From Agelas oroides (lineage: Eukaryota > Porifera > Demospongiae > Agelasida > Agelasidae), in contig OX422183.1 in NCBI GenBank assembly GCA_949130485.1, positions 15,683,812-15,747,811 of the forward strand: a stretch of DNA of 64,000 bases, read 5' to 3'. The position numbers and the translations under genes are program-made. Below, piece by piece: positions 12,165 to 24,871 of the stretch. Below the pieces are notes generated by a model, which was not told the DNA's origin, made no database searches, and was given only the letters and a program-made list of their open reading frames with translations. Within the stretch, counting starts at the first letter, position 1. Every line of letters begins with the position of its first letter.

Positions 12165-13660
12165 GCTACCTAAGAGGGTTGGACGTGACAGGAGAGACCA
12201 GTATCCTGGTTACCAACCAGGCACAGACATTCCACTGGGCAGGCTATGGATTGAAGCTCCACATCCCCCCTGCAGCCCTGCCAGCTGGTTTGAAGGAGTG
12301 TCGACTCCTCATCAAAGTGGGCTTATCCGGTCATTTTAAATTCCCCAAGAACACCTCCCTCATGAGTGCAGTCTATTGGCTGGACAGTGAGCCTCAATGC
12401 AAGTTCTCAGAGCCTATCACTGTAGAAATGCAGCACTGTGTGAAGCCCACTCATACATCAAACTTGAGCTTTGTTTATGCAAAATGCTCCCAGACAAACC
12501 TCCCTTATGAATTCAATACTTTGAAGGGAGGAGTATTTTCCAGTGAAAGTGCTCATGGGTGTGTAAAGCTCCATCACTTCTCTCTGTTGGCACAACTTTT
12601 CAATGGGAAGCAGCAAGAAGTTCAAGTATATTGTGCCAGCCTCTACTACCTGTATCAGAAACCAAATCAAACAGTGATTCACTTTGTGATCACCAAGAAC
12701 CTGGAAGCACATATCACAGTAAGTTCTAATCACTTCATGAGTGGTATTCCCATTTACCTGCAAAGTATTTCTATAGGAAGTCCAACAGAAGTACACAGCC
12801 AGGCATGCCATGGTTGGTCCAGACCTGCCAATTGAGTTTGAATCAGATAGCATCTCACTGGAAGGAGTTATTCTTGAAGATGAGTGGAGAATATTTCCAC
12901 TGATCCCCCCAACGGTAAGGAAGGTAAAATTATGTTCATTTTTGGGTAGAACCATGATTAAGTTGACAGTTTTTACAGATCACTAAAAGGGAGGTGGACA
13001 GTTTCAATCCTGGACGACGAATCCCATCCTGCCAGCTGAAAGCAGAATGGACGAAGCAGAGCAAGCCAAAACGACTCATCCATCAAGTGACACTCAAGGG
13101 TGCCAAGGAATCCTCCAATTACTTCTGCATTGACCTTGACTGTGAAGCCACCCCACCAGGTATAACACTTTGATGAAAATATCTACATTACATTTCATGT
13201 ATGCCCATCATTTTCACACATGCAGATGGTGACAAAACACCAAGGCCCACACCAGATCAGGGTAAATAAATAACTGTACAGCAAAATAATATAACCTGAT
13301 TCATACGTGTGTTTATTTATAGGTCTGCACAGCAAGTACACAGCTAGTTTGTGTGATGAACCAAAGCTGTCTGACCTCATGAATGAGATAGCTGCCAAGA
13401 TCCCAAACAAGTGGAGGGACATAGGCCTACAGCTAGGGCTAGACCATGGTGTACTGGAGGGAATTGCCCACATCAGCCCAGGAGATAGCAACCACTGTTA
13501 CAGTAATGTCTTCACACGATGGAAAAATCAAAATTTAACAACACATCCCTACACCTGGTCAACAGTAGTGCAGGCTCTGAAGAGTCCAGCAGTTGGAGAA
13601 GAGAGACTGGCGAATAAGATCAAGGATGAAATGACTGGACAGGGCATTGGACTGCAGTAA
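12165..13660 (+). CDS. ZU5 - UPA-like - death domain protein (3' exons)
   Basis: Five exons splice in frame: 12165-12718, 12777-12914, 12979-13159, 13226-13261 and 13323-13660 (about 415 aa). The first exon has a ZU5 fold signature (LKLHIPPAALPAG, later FSEPITVEMQHC). The next two match the position of a UPA domain. A short PT-rich linker follows. The last exon is a death domain (LSDLMNEIAAKIPNKWRDIG, then LGLDHGVLEGI) and ends at TAA 13658-13660. ZU5-UPA-death is the intracellular arrangement of UNC5, PIDD and ankyrins, where ZU5 packs on UPA and the death domain recruits partners. There is no start codon in frame after the stop at 12107, so the gene has upstream exons. It could be an independent gene or the tail of the channel gene. 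Confidence 0.8.
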
Positions 13661-15442
13661 CATTGTTCTGCTGTTATATGTATACAATCATATACCCATA
13701 GATAATGTAGTCTAGCCAGGTTTTCACTCTAACTTCCAAGTCTGTTATAGATTACTTTTGTCACACATTGTGTATAGAGTGTAATTACTGTATTCCTTAC
13801 ATCCCTGCACATCGGTATGATTGTAGCACTATTTGGGTTCTCAAACACCAATGTCAGTGGGTTTTTTGGACAGCCACTGCAATATGCTCACCTTTGTTGT
13901 TTGATACCAAAATCTCATCTCTCTGCCAGCAAATTTTATATGCATACAGCGGTGATTGTGGAATGCACAGTGGAGAAACTAGCTGGACTGGTTTTACAGA
14001 AACAAGAATGGCAGTGTTAAATAGGACAAGTGTAACAGACAGACACAAGGATGAATAAGTGTGAGTGTGAATAAGGAAACACTTATAATTGCATTGTGAA
14101 TCCATGATACAAGCCCCAAACCACCCCTTAAATCAGAGGCTAATGTTCTGTCATTATATAATGGAAATGTCCAAATTTAGCTACCATTCTGCAAATAATT
14201 TTTGTGTGCAAGTCACACTAATTAGAGCCTGTGTTATGCAAACGTTCTCAGTTTCCAGCCAGCCTGTTGTGGCATGTGATCTGTGTAAATTCATTGCTGA
14301 TAGGTCCTCATTGTTTGCCACCAGATCTTCTTGTTGGCAGGGTAGACCAATGAAATTTAAATTTTTGCAAAGTGCAGTTGTTGGCATCATTGCCACCTGC
14401 AAACTAAGCTAGTCTCCTCCTTTCACAAAATTATAATTACCTCTGCGGTATGCATGTGCAGACATGCACTTGGACCTATTGATCATCTGCTAATAATGAT
14501 GCAGTCAACCATGCAGTTGCTGATGTGTTTGATGTGTGATATATAAATTTGTTTATAACTACAGGAAAATCTTCCTGAACCCCTTTTGAACTTAGTTTGT
14601 TTTCAAGTGAGTACAGTGACATCAATGCTTTTGTACTCTCCCACTTCTCATTTTGTTTAAAGTGCAGACTGATAAGTGTTTTGTCAATCCCTCCATGTTC
14701 TTGCAACTAGATAGCCAATTTTTTAAAGTTCTTAGCTCAGGGCTACTCACTTCTTAGTCTTCTCAAGTCTCGATCCACAAATATTGTCTTGCTTTGGAAG
14801 CTACCACCTCCATCGTCCAAATCATGTGATTATGTGACTGGTAGTTTCTTGTATCTATCAATTATATGGCAATCTTCAGGAGAATTAAGTTTGTAAAATT
14901 AATATATACTCGCACAACACCACCGTGAGTGGCATCGCTGAGTATTTGCCAACCATAATTTGATACACAAGGTTATGATAAATGCCAATGATGTCATTGC
15001 CATAATACTGGACTCTACCACTGCAGAGAGCATGTTATACACATTTGTATTCTTGTTCTGCTGTGTACGTAATAGATAAACCACAGTAGACAGGGATTTA
15101 TGGACCATAAATCCCTGTTTACTCTGTTATATTCTCCACTCTGATTAGTCCTTGTTGTTATTAGTAAACACACATGGTAGTTTTCACTGTAAACAAGGTA
15201 TGTTATTAGTAAACATGTAAAGTAGTTTACACTGTAAACAAGGTAGCTTATAGGAAACATCATTTTACAATTTCTGGGGTATATGGAACAGAATCTACAA
15301 AATCTACAACTTCCTGTCAGTATATGGAAAATAATACCCACCTGTTGCCACAGAAACAAGGGTGAAGTGGAGTATATAATTATACTAGATTATGGTCACA
15401 TACACCATAAAAAGGCAGTAATACGAATAACTTAATACTAAA
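13661..15442. other. Intergenic region between convergent genes; small repeats only
   Basis: Both flanking genes end here (tail to tail). No protein domain is recognised and no canonical AATAAA could be tied to either stop. A near-perfect hairpin (cagggatttatgg / ccataaatccctg) is at about 15087-15117. At 15155-15250 a unit of about 55 bp (tagtaaacaca...tgtaaacaagg) is present twice. Confidence 0.5.
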
Positions 15443-15996
15443 TCAATGCTTCACAGGCACATAGGCTTCATTTGCTCTCAGTTCAATCTTCTGCATGGAT
15501 CCATAGGCCAAGTTCTCCCTCTGGTCTATCTTCTCCTCCCGACTGATGGTTTGTGCAGACACCTCCTCAGAAGACGATACTGCCTGTTGCTGTTGGTGTG
15601 AGGATACTTTTGCACTCAGTGATTGGTGCTTGCTGATACAGTAGTACAGCAAGACTCCAGCCAGGACACCCACAGCAAGTGCAATGGTGCCAGTTGCCGC
15701 TACTGCAATCCCCACAGATACACCTGTACTGACGGTGGTCTGTGTGACATCTGAAGAGTGACAAAAGCCATTCAAAAAGATAAGAGTCTGTTGTATAGTT
15801 TGTGGGTTTCATAATCTATGGCACAACATAACAATATAGAATTGATTTTATGATCAAATTGTGAACTATTAAAGTATCGTTGGATGATACACCATACATA
15901 CAACTTTAAGTACATGCAAACAGACATACATACATACATACATAGATCTACATACATACATACATACATCTACATACATACATACATAGATCTACA

Positions 15997-16028
<32 letters not shown>

Positions 16029-19000
16029 CATACATACAAAAATACATACATACATACACGTATGATAATCATTCAAAGTTAATATGATACACATCAGTCA
16101 ACTACTCACCACAGACTACGTTAGTTCCAGACCACACTCCATTGTCCCTGCACACTCGTACACTGGAGGTTGCATTAGGCTGGTAGCCCTCATCACACAC
16201 ATGGGAGGCCACAGACACAAACTGCCTCCCACAGTAGCAGGTGACATTGACAACACCATTGGGTATGGTAATGAAGGTCACAATATCCTGGTCTTGTTGA
16301 CATTGGGGGTAATTGTCTTCTGAAGGTGGCTCTGCCACCTGTAGTTCACTCAAGCTACAGTCTGTTAGGGAATAAAATGAATGATATCGACTAATAAAAT
16401 TGTTGCATTTGTGACTATACTGAGCTAGCCTAGGAACAAGACTTAGTTCACAAAGCATAGTACTTACTGTACTGTGGTGTTGTGAATGTCCCTTGCACTC
16501 TCACAGTAACACCTCCATTTTCTGCAGATGCAGTGTAGTAGTACACAGTTGAGGAGTTCAGTTGCTCCTTCATTACCACAATGACAGAGTCCCCAGCTAT
16601 GCCAGTTTCATTGGACTCGACAGAGTATGGCAAGTTCATGAAGGTTGGGTCAGTCCCATACTGGACTGTACAGTGAGCAGAGCTGTTGAACCCAGACAGA
16701 AATATGCACTGCAGCTGAGCATCAGCAGGAGAGCTCACATTCACTACTGCCAGTGTTAAAAAAATGTTAGTTGTACCTGCAGGACCAAGCACAATAATAT
16801 TATTATGCCAATTAGCAATCAATATGATGTCATCATGCACTTTTGGTTTAGTTACTAGATTCTCATCTCTGCTTGCACCAATTTTGGGGGGGCTGGTCTG
16901 CTAGGTTTGATGTGGTCAAGATCCCAATGGCCTATATTTTGATGAGTCGTAACATACAAATGGTGATCTCACATTCTCAGATTGCCAGCACCACAGTCCA
17001 GTGTTGAAGCACTGACAAAGTAACAATGCAGGCAAATTTGATAACTGCTAGTGAGTTTGTGTAGCTAGCCTGGTGGTAAAGAAAGCTGTGCTGTGCAAGA
17101 CAAGAAAATGGATCAGTACATGGCACATGTGAACCTGCTAAATGTCGTGGCACCTGAATTGCATGTGATCGTTGGTGTGTACTAGACAATGTAGACAATA
17201 TAGCTAATAAAATTATCATTTTATACATTCGTGCATGGAAAGCTGCATGGGTAACATTTTAAGTACCCGCTGCTGCTTTAGGAATGGAAAACAAGGTGGA
17301 TGAGAATCTATATAGTGATTTATTTTATGTGGCCTTATTATGTGTGGCCTTATAATATCAACACTACAAAATAGTCACTACTCAATCTCACAAAATTAAT
17401 GATAAGGTGATCAAAACCACGATGAAGACTACTGAGGGCAGCATAAACATGAGATCCGCGTGGAGAAGGTTGCTAGACTCTAGGAAGCAGATGCTACTCT
17501 TCACCATCACAATATTGAGCCCAAGGTGGTGTACAAAATCATGAGACAAAAACTCACAAGAGATAGGCTAGACATACCACATGATGAGGATGTTCATTTC
17601 AATGTGACCAAAACTGAAGATATACTGTCATAAGCTGTTTATAATTGCAGTAGAGGTATATATGTATGCCCACTTTTATTTCTGCATAACTATTCCTTCA
17701 TTCTAGGCTGCATGGAGACATTTGTGTACACGTTCTAAAACTGCTAGGGCAAGCCAGTTCTGAGCAGATTGCTTCACACACAATTCCAAATAAGGAATAC
17801 GCTACTGATGGTGCGACCAAGGCTTTTTATTACTGACACAAATATCATTGCAAAACAAAGCTGTTGTAGGGTGCACATAATCTTGTCCTAACCTCCCTTG
17901 GTAACTCACTGATGGGTTGTGCTGTGCATGTTCCTGCAGCTCCCACTCCTGCCACATTCTCAGCAGCCACTGACACATTGTCATAGCTTAAAGGAATACA
18001 ACAATTCAAAGGATCTGGGGATGGCTCAAAGATGTGTCTACATCTCCCAGCTGTACACTCAGCAATGCTAACATTCTCAGTCTCCAAAATAGACCCAGTT
18101 TGAAAACTGATCTGGTACTGGACATGCCTCCACTGGATTGACTAGTTCCTGGAAGGAGTAAAGGGCAAAGTATCCAGGTCTTAAAATGATTTGATAGATT
18201 GCAGTTTGAGATACCCCCCCCCCCCCTAACCTGTACATTCATGATCTAATACACTATGCAGAATGAGGAAAAATGGGTAAGCAGAGATAACACCATATGA
18301 ACAATGCATTTAGAGGTGGATGTGGCATTTTCAGAATGTATGAGGTTATCATATTGCCATCAACTGAATGGAACAAATGTGTTCACACTGATTTGTGGTA
18401 CTTATACTGCGATGGGGTCTGTGCTGGTACAAAAGGCTGCATCAGAAGGCACAATGTGTTTGAAAATATATACACACCAAGTCTAAGCCAAGAGTTTGAA
18501 TTGCTGATGCATTAATATGATAGCTAGCATTGAACTCGGGTCACAATCAGCATTTTGGGTGTGGTTTCAGTTGATTTAAGCGTTGCTAACTTACTGGTAC
18601 AGTATCCCAGGTGCTGTGGATGGACAGTAGCGTCCCTGATGACTGGCTATAAATAGCAGCAATAGTACAATTGGCAGGAGCACCAGGAACTGTAGTAGGA
18701 TATCACACATTGAATGAGTGTGTAAGATGACTTTTTTAATACTATTCGGGCAGGCTTTCTTAATTCTTGTTTTCTCATATTAAAGCAGAGAGTCTATGCA
18801 TTACATATTGTATTACCACTAGATTATTATCGCCAAACGTTTCGGCAAACATGTGGTGGTCTTCTTTGATACAGACATGCAGACATCAACCAATAAACAC
18901 AGACAAGAAGCAGAGTTCCATTGCAGGTGCGGTGTACATGCATTCCAGTGTGGTTGAAGGGGGGTGGGGGTGTGGGCATGGATCAGCTGGAGGTAGACTG

Positions 19001-20897
19001 ATGGAAGGATTCATCTTTGTTGCAGACTTCAGTCCAGTTTATGCACCTTGGAATCCTGGCACATACTGCAGCAACCTCACCCTATCAACAGATCGAGTCA
19101 GAAACCCAGGAGAGCTTCCATCAGTCTACTACCAGCTGATTCATGCCCATGTACCCGCCCCCCCTCAATCGTACCGGAACGCATATGCACTGCACTTGCA
19201 ATAGAACTCTGCTTCCTGTCGGTATTTATTGTTTGATGTCTGCGTGTCTGTATCATTTGCCAGAAGACCACCGTATGTACAACTTAGCCTCTGGATATCA
19301 TGAGTTATAACATGCCTGCAACTAGCTAATATGAAATGATCACTTCAGAAATTTTACTTGCGATGTGTATGTGTTGAACATGCTAAAGTAATAAACATAC
19401 TTTGGAGAGCGATTCTCAGGGGCTCACTCTCCCTCCCATCCTGACTCCTACAGTTGACACCACGTATTGTGATGTTATAGTCATAACCTGTCTGAAAACC
19501 AGTCAGTTCATGCTGTATGGCGCTAGCATTCATGATGTTCAGAAGTCCCCCATATGGTGTCTGGGGAGCGTTGCTGCTAATGCTGATGAAGAAGAAATCA
19601 GCACTGTCTCCACCACTCAGTGTCCACCTCACAGTGACATTTACAGCTCCACTGATATCTTCAGAAAGGTCAACACAGGAGAAGGTGGGAACAGAAGGGG
19701 GACCTGAATGTGAATGATTTATCCCAAGTATCAAACATTCGTATAAATAGTTACCTCAATCTACATAATAGAAATGCATAAAGGAATGCAAATCAATAAG
19801 GATCAATTTGTTTAATGCCATCATGTATGTACAGAAGTGCTCCCTAGCCTAAAGGTAAGTACATAGAAAAAAGCATCCATATTTAGCTGGTTTAGTGGGC
19901 AAATTTATCATAATTATAGACTGCAGGTCCCATATGACTACAGGATATTTATAATTGAATAATTGGTTACTAACACATACCACTAGTGAACTAATTGGTT
20001 ATTGGCACATCTTCATTAGTAGAAAATCTCATGAAACCTGGCCTTCCTGTGTGACACTAGTATGGAGGACGTTTGGTTGGGCATCATAGTGGTATTACTA
20101 CAAAACTACTGCATGTTTCTTAACTAGTAAAACTCATCTAGTGCATATCGACTTCACTTCACCAAGTTTGTGTTTACTTTAGATAACCCCTCTCAACTGA
20201 CTTGATTCGCTACTAAGCTCATAATTATGATACAAGGGCTGGATATATGCACTTGCGTCAATCTGCACAAAAGCATCAGTTCAGTAGTTTGAGGTTTGCA
20301 AGCATGGTCAACTAGTTAGCTACAAAGTCGAAATGATTGTGACATGACTGCTTTCCACAAGTAGAAGTATCTATAGCCCTTCTTTTCAGCTTCTCCCTTA
20401 TTTACGGAGCAACTGCAAGCACCATGTTGTGGTCTAGTTACAAAACTATACCAAATGTTATGACTACAAACACTGCCACAGGAGAATACACAATTGTTGT
20501 GTTCTCATATACCAGTGACATACATACTAACCTATTATCCGGATGGTTACAGTACTCTTTCCAACCCTGTTCTCAGCATCTGTAGAGAAGGCTGGTCCAA
20601 AGCACTCAACCAGTGTCCCATCTAGTGCAAGGGTTGCAGTACCACTCAGTGTTGATGTGAATGAAGTAGCACCAGTTCCTGGACCAAACCCAGTTCCAGG
20701 TGTAGCTGTGAATTCATTGTTTGGCCCACAGCGTACACTGCCTGCTACTATATGTGAGAGGGGGCACTCAAAGGTTCCCCCTATGTTCACTCTCCAGATG
20801 GTTACCCCATTCCTATTCCCAACGACAGTACACCTGAAGGTGAAGGGATCACCAGGACAGGTGGGAGGAGCAGTGATAAACTGCCCACTAACACCAC
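15443..20897 (-). CDS. Ig-like / fibronectin III / sushi type I membrane receptor (5' end missing)
   Basis: Exons in transcription order are 20897-20532, 19703-19401, 18689-18595, 18132-17910, 16746-16468, 16361-16110 and 15750-15443. All junction phases agree (about 608 aa plus an unseen start). The order is: an Ig-like domain (PPTCPGDPFTFRCTV ... TIWR); Fn3 in one exon (VPTFSC ... VNVTVRWTLSG); Fn3 split over two exons (PGAPANCT ... WRHVQYQISFQTGS); a third Fn3-like exon (VYYYTASAENG); and one sushi/CCP domain with its cysteine pattern and final GVW. The last exon has the membrane span (GIAVAATGTIALAVGVLAGV) and a cytoplasmic tail of about 60 residues with AYGSM and AYVPV near its end. It is probably a cell-surface recognition or adhesion receptor. 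No kinase domain follows. A candidate first exon is listed at 22127. Confidence 0.82.
15905..16055 (+). repeat. Tetranucleotide microsatellite (cata)n
   Basis: Long runs of catacata are interrupted by agatctac-type breaks. The array sits in the last intron of the Ig/Fn3/sushi receptor gene. Open frames through it encode only HTYI repeats and are not genes. Confidence 0.95.
16747..17909 (-). other. Intron of the receptor gene
   Basis: This 1.16-kb intron lies between the second half of the split Fn3 domain and the third Fn3-like exon. No extra in-phase domain exon was recognised. The intron between 18690 and 19400 likewise shows no recognised coding sequence. Confidence 0.5.
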
Positions 20898-22126
20898 CTG
20901 CATACGTAGATAGAAATACAGTGTTATTTCAGACAAGAATTCTGTGGTTACCACATTTGTGTGGCTATCATTCAGAGAAAAGATGTAGTAGGAGTATTCT
21001 TGAGTAAACATTAGTAGCTTCTTACTACTACAACTACTATAGTTGGTATGGAACGGATAGTTGCACAACCAGAGAAGATGTCAAGTCGTAGCGACAATTA
21101 TATTGCTCTGATGACATTTCAAGGGCAAGAATCATGGATGCAGGCTATGTACAAGAACTGCTCTACGGACTAAGTCACATTAAGTCGAAGTCATCTGGGT
21201 GGTCAAAATAGATTATTATGACTCATCCCACTGGCTAAACCTGCAAGTTGTCGTTTCAATGCTAGGTGAGTCACAAGGAGACATTTCAACCGCCAGACAT
21301 CTTCAGCTTTGTCAAAAGCTTTGTGCGCCCATCATCCCCATCGCGACTTCATTCATAAAGCTGTTTTTGTAGCTTAATTGTATCCACGCTCTTTGGCCTT
21401 GGTATATCGGTAATTGTCACTATCACCTGACCACATCCTCCTTTCTCTGGTACTAGACATGGTAATAATAATCTGAAACAACGCCATGTTTTGGAGTATA
21501 TATATAATCAACTCAGAAACAAGGTTACCAGTTACCAACTTGAAATCAGAAAAATATCAGGGTGAAGTTTATATGCAGAAGCCAACTGAGAAGTGTGTTT
21601 ATGATTTGCTGTTTCTTGGGCCAAGCCTTTTGGTCAGTAGGTCGGCTTGAAAATAGAAATAAACACAAGCAGCATGTTTTGTCAGAGCAAAGTGACCAAC
21701 ATACTCCAGAGTTAGTCTCATTTTTATCTAGACCCACATTGCCTATTCTAAATCACTGCCAGTAATTAAAAATTCTAAGCCGATGTAGCTGTAATAGGAT
21801 TGTTCACAGCTAGTGTGTTTCTATTGCATGCCAAGAGAGAAAATTAACTGGTAAATTTTATCCCACCACAGAGAACAGATTCACACAGTCGCCACACTTT
21901 CAATATACTGGGTTTTTTTCAGCAAGTACTCTCTTCTCATATACATAAACAATCAATGAGCCACATTTCCAGGCCTAGTTGCTATGCAAGTCACCCACTG
22001 TGCAGGACGCATTTCTGGGTCTCATGCACAACATTGTACGATGATTTTAACAAATATTCTGCAAACAGATTAATGAAATGGAGAGTAGAGCCTTAACATT
22101 CTGTTGCACACAAACTAAGATCTCAC
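20898..22126. other. Upstream intron or 5' region of the receptor gene, mostly repeat
   Basis: The coding exon begins at 20897 behind a gcag acceptor in phase 1, so at least one further 5' exon (signal peptide) is required. The stretch contains the fold-back repeat at 21075-21345 and otherwise no recognised feature. Confidence 0.4.
21075..21345. mobile_element. Fold-back MITE with gtcgtagcgacaatt ends
   Basis: The element begins tcaagtcgtagcgacaatt and runs to the inverted motif agacatcttcagctttgtc near 21297-21315. Related copies are at 42720-42905 and 47526-47812, which share the gtcgaagtcatctgg and attatgactcac segments. No coding capacity is seen. Confidence 0.55.
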
Positions 22127-22161
22127 CTAAATGCTGCAAAAGTAAAGCAGCTAGCAGCCAT
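22127..22161 (-). CDS. Candidate first coding exon of the receptor gene
   Basis: On the minus strand an ATG at 22161-22159 opens MAASCFTFAAF and stops at a good gtgaga donor; an acceptor (cttcacag) lies just upstream. The exon ends in phase 2, whereas the annotated Ig exon needs phase 1. It would fit only if an alternative acceptor 15 bases inside the Ig exon (gtgttag) is used, which would give S-GQFITAPP. The hydrophobic core is short for a signal peptide. This is a suggestion only. Confidence 0.2.
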
Positions 22162-24475
22162 TGCAAGAGGAATTGAATCTGTGAAGAAATAATTATACTA
22201 CATCATTTTCAAGCTTATATAACACTACTATACATACAGGGATGGTATGCCAGAAATATTAGAAAGTGAATACACAGAGCTCCATTGTTGTCATGCACAC
22301 TAAGAACCCTCTAGCTCGATATATATATTATATATGAGTGGTAAAAGGGGCAGAGTCTCCAACCAAATGGTGCCTTGCACCAATGCATCTTTAACCAGAA
22401 TACATTTTTCCACCTTGGAACACTGAATGCCAAAAGTTTGGTCCAGAACCAAATGTGGTCTGCCTGAAGCCAAGGACTGTATTTAGCAACTGAGGACATC
22501 AGCAAATTATTAAAAAAATATCTTTTACATAATTAGACGACGCTTATACAGATGAATGTGAGCTATCTCAGTGAATGCAGAAAACCTACAAAACAGAATA
22601 ATGATGCACACTTCACTGTGTGCAATGGTGAGTTGCAACAATACACTCTTAGATGCAGCAGTTTTCATCATACTGTAAGTTTGTGCGTGAATGAGGTAGG
22701 GCTCCCAACGAAAAAATCGAAGGTGCTCCGATTTCAAATTTGTTGTACTAGAACTAAGTATCTATCTGAGATATATAAAAACCGGACTACAAAAGTTGGT
22801 GCTGCAAAGCTATTTTCAGTCAATTCGTCTCGGACTTGAAAGGGTTAAGTGTCAAAAATTGGACGCAATTCGGTTCAAGTGACTTTTGAAACCTCGCTAC
22901 GAAACTAGTGGTACTGATGGATTTCACTTGATGTATCTTGTGCAAAAATGCCTGGACCACTCAAGTTTATAGCTGTCAAGAGACTGTATTAGCTGTTATT
23001 TAATGTTGCAATACATTTCTCCCATAGAAGAATAATTGATGGTTTGAAGTGACTTTTGACAAGTAAATTTAGCAAGCACCAGTGCATTGATTATTTACCA
23101 TTGGTAGAGTATTAAAATAGCTGGACCACTTGCGTGGATATCTGTTAAAGGTATGTTCATATATAATCCCCCATATAAAATCAAAATCCTATAATGGCCA
23201 TATTTTGGAACATAACCTTCTGTTGGCTTTATTTATTTTCGGAAGAACGAAAGTCATAGAAATTATTGTAACTGTAGTTTACAAACAAGGTCACTTGGTT
23301 CTTGGATTTCAGCATACTTGAGTCAAGTTTGTTTGTTCTTGGATTTTTTGTTGACCCCTAAATGAGGTTTTTGAAACCCCCCCTGGAATCCTTCCTTTCT
23401 ATGCCCCTGTCTGGGAACAAGGCCAATTTGTGTCTTCGATCCCTGACAGGTTGACCCGATTCATCCGACGTTAGCTACCTCACTGACTAATTGTTTTCTC
23501 CGTCAGAATCATTCCCTGCAGAGATGAGTGTCTGCCTCAGATCGCCAACTAAAAAGTCTAACGTTTACAGTTCTCTGTCTCAGGACACGAGTTAGACTTA
23601 CTTACTACGCATGTCCATGTACTACAACCGTTCCACTCCCCGTTTCTCTAAGACTTGTACAGCACCGCAGACTTACATTCATGTTGACGTCGAGGAATGG
23701 TTGGGAGCCAAACCCTCGTAGGAACGCCTTCAATGACGCAATTAAGCTACAGAGGCAGTTGCGGGTTAATGAAGATGATCTGAAACCAGAAAAAAGGGAC
23801 ATTCCTGTCACTGAGGCCTCCCTTCCTCTCTGACGCTCCAGGGTCTGGCTACGCGAGACTATTCTATGGAGTATTTGTATTAAAATTAATGGAGGTTGCT
23901 GCAAAACCTGACTATGGACTCTGAACTGGACTGTAGACTGATTTTGGACTGAGTTTTGGATTGATGTGGAGCCTGATGTACTGTTTGAAATGTTTATGTG
24001 CCTCTTGTCCAAGGCATGTTTGTGAATGTAGCAATACGGTGACTATATATGGCTCAGCTCTTCAAGGTCCAGGACGCCTGATGGTGCCCCAAGATCCTAA
24101 CATATTAGTCTTTACCTAAGAGTATAATGCAGGCTATGGATATAGCTAATGTCCCTACAGCACTGGCAAGACTTGGCTAGCTAGGCTCATTTATTGTCCT
24201 AAGAAATAAGTGATTGTAACATAGAGAATTGCACTACTCTTTGAACACTGACTTGCGCATGCTCAGTGGGACAGAATCAGTCTCTAGCAAGCCACATCTG
24301 CCATGTCACTACTGTGGATAGTCATAGTTGCAACTCTACTAGCTATTTATGCCATTTGTGACAGAATGTTACCATCCATAAGTTATGCACCATATACCAG
24401 GATAAGTTGTGGTTAGGGTTACGTTAGAGCGTGACATTGTGGATGGTAAATACATGTAATTGACAGCACTTAATA
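22162..24475. other. No gene recognised; possible transposon ends
   Basis: A tract on the plus strand at 23528-23830 is open for about 100 codons, but no domain is recognised and the opposite strand is open as well. Near 23840-23868 there is a gtctggctacgcgagacta motif like the ends of other inverted-repeat elements. 22840-23340 is AT-rich without structure that I could identify. Confidence 0.35.
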
Positions 24476-24695
24476 AGAGGCCTCATTCCCAGGCCTTCGC
24501 CACTGTCCAGTTTTTGATTTCTGCATACTGCCAGCAATCAAAAACTGGAGGTGGGAACGACTTGGGAACAAGGCTAATTAATAAGCGTTACTTTTTTTAC
24601 TTTAGCGTCGCTCCCAGGCTATTCTTTCAGTGTGCAGAAACAGAGTGCAAGCGATCAAAAACTGGAGCTGGGGGAGGCCTGGGAATAAGGCTATT
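24476..24695. mobile_element. Two adjacent fold-back elements of the cctgggaacaaggcta family
   Basis: At 24481-24575 the left arm (cattcccaggccttcgccac, gtccagtttttgat) is mirrored by the right arm (atcaaaaactggaggtgggaa, cttgggaacaaggct). The flanks cttaataag and attaataag match at 7 of 9 positions, consistent with a target duplication of about 9 bp. A second partial copy (gcgatcaaaaactgg, aggcctgggaataaggcta) ends near 24692. Confidence 0.65.
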
Positions 24696-24871
24696 TTTTT
24701 ACTCTAAAGCCATATACACCTCATGATGTTCCGCTACTTTTTAATCATGTTCTATCTCTTTCTCCTCAGGCCTAGAGAACCACGACAGTGAGATGAATAC
24801 AAGGATATTCACTTTATGACTGCATGGAACCTATAAAAGTGTCCATGAATGGATACTACAAGTGCTGCACA

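Noticed and set aside
15884-16087. HTYI-repeat peptide
   Set aside because: Translation of a (cata)n microsatellite within an intron.
20802-21068. Alternative minus-strand frame with a hydrophobic stretch overlapping the Ig exon, as signal peptide
   Set aside because: The hydrophobic stretch is the Ig exon read in the wrong frame; it is not in frame with the receptor.
23528-24012. Overlapping open frames on both strands of about 100-135 codons
   Set aside because: Neither shows a recognised domain, start context or splice partner, and a transposon-end motif lies inside.
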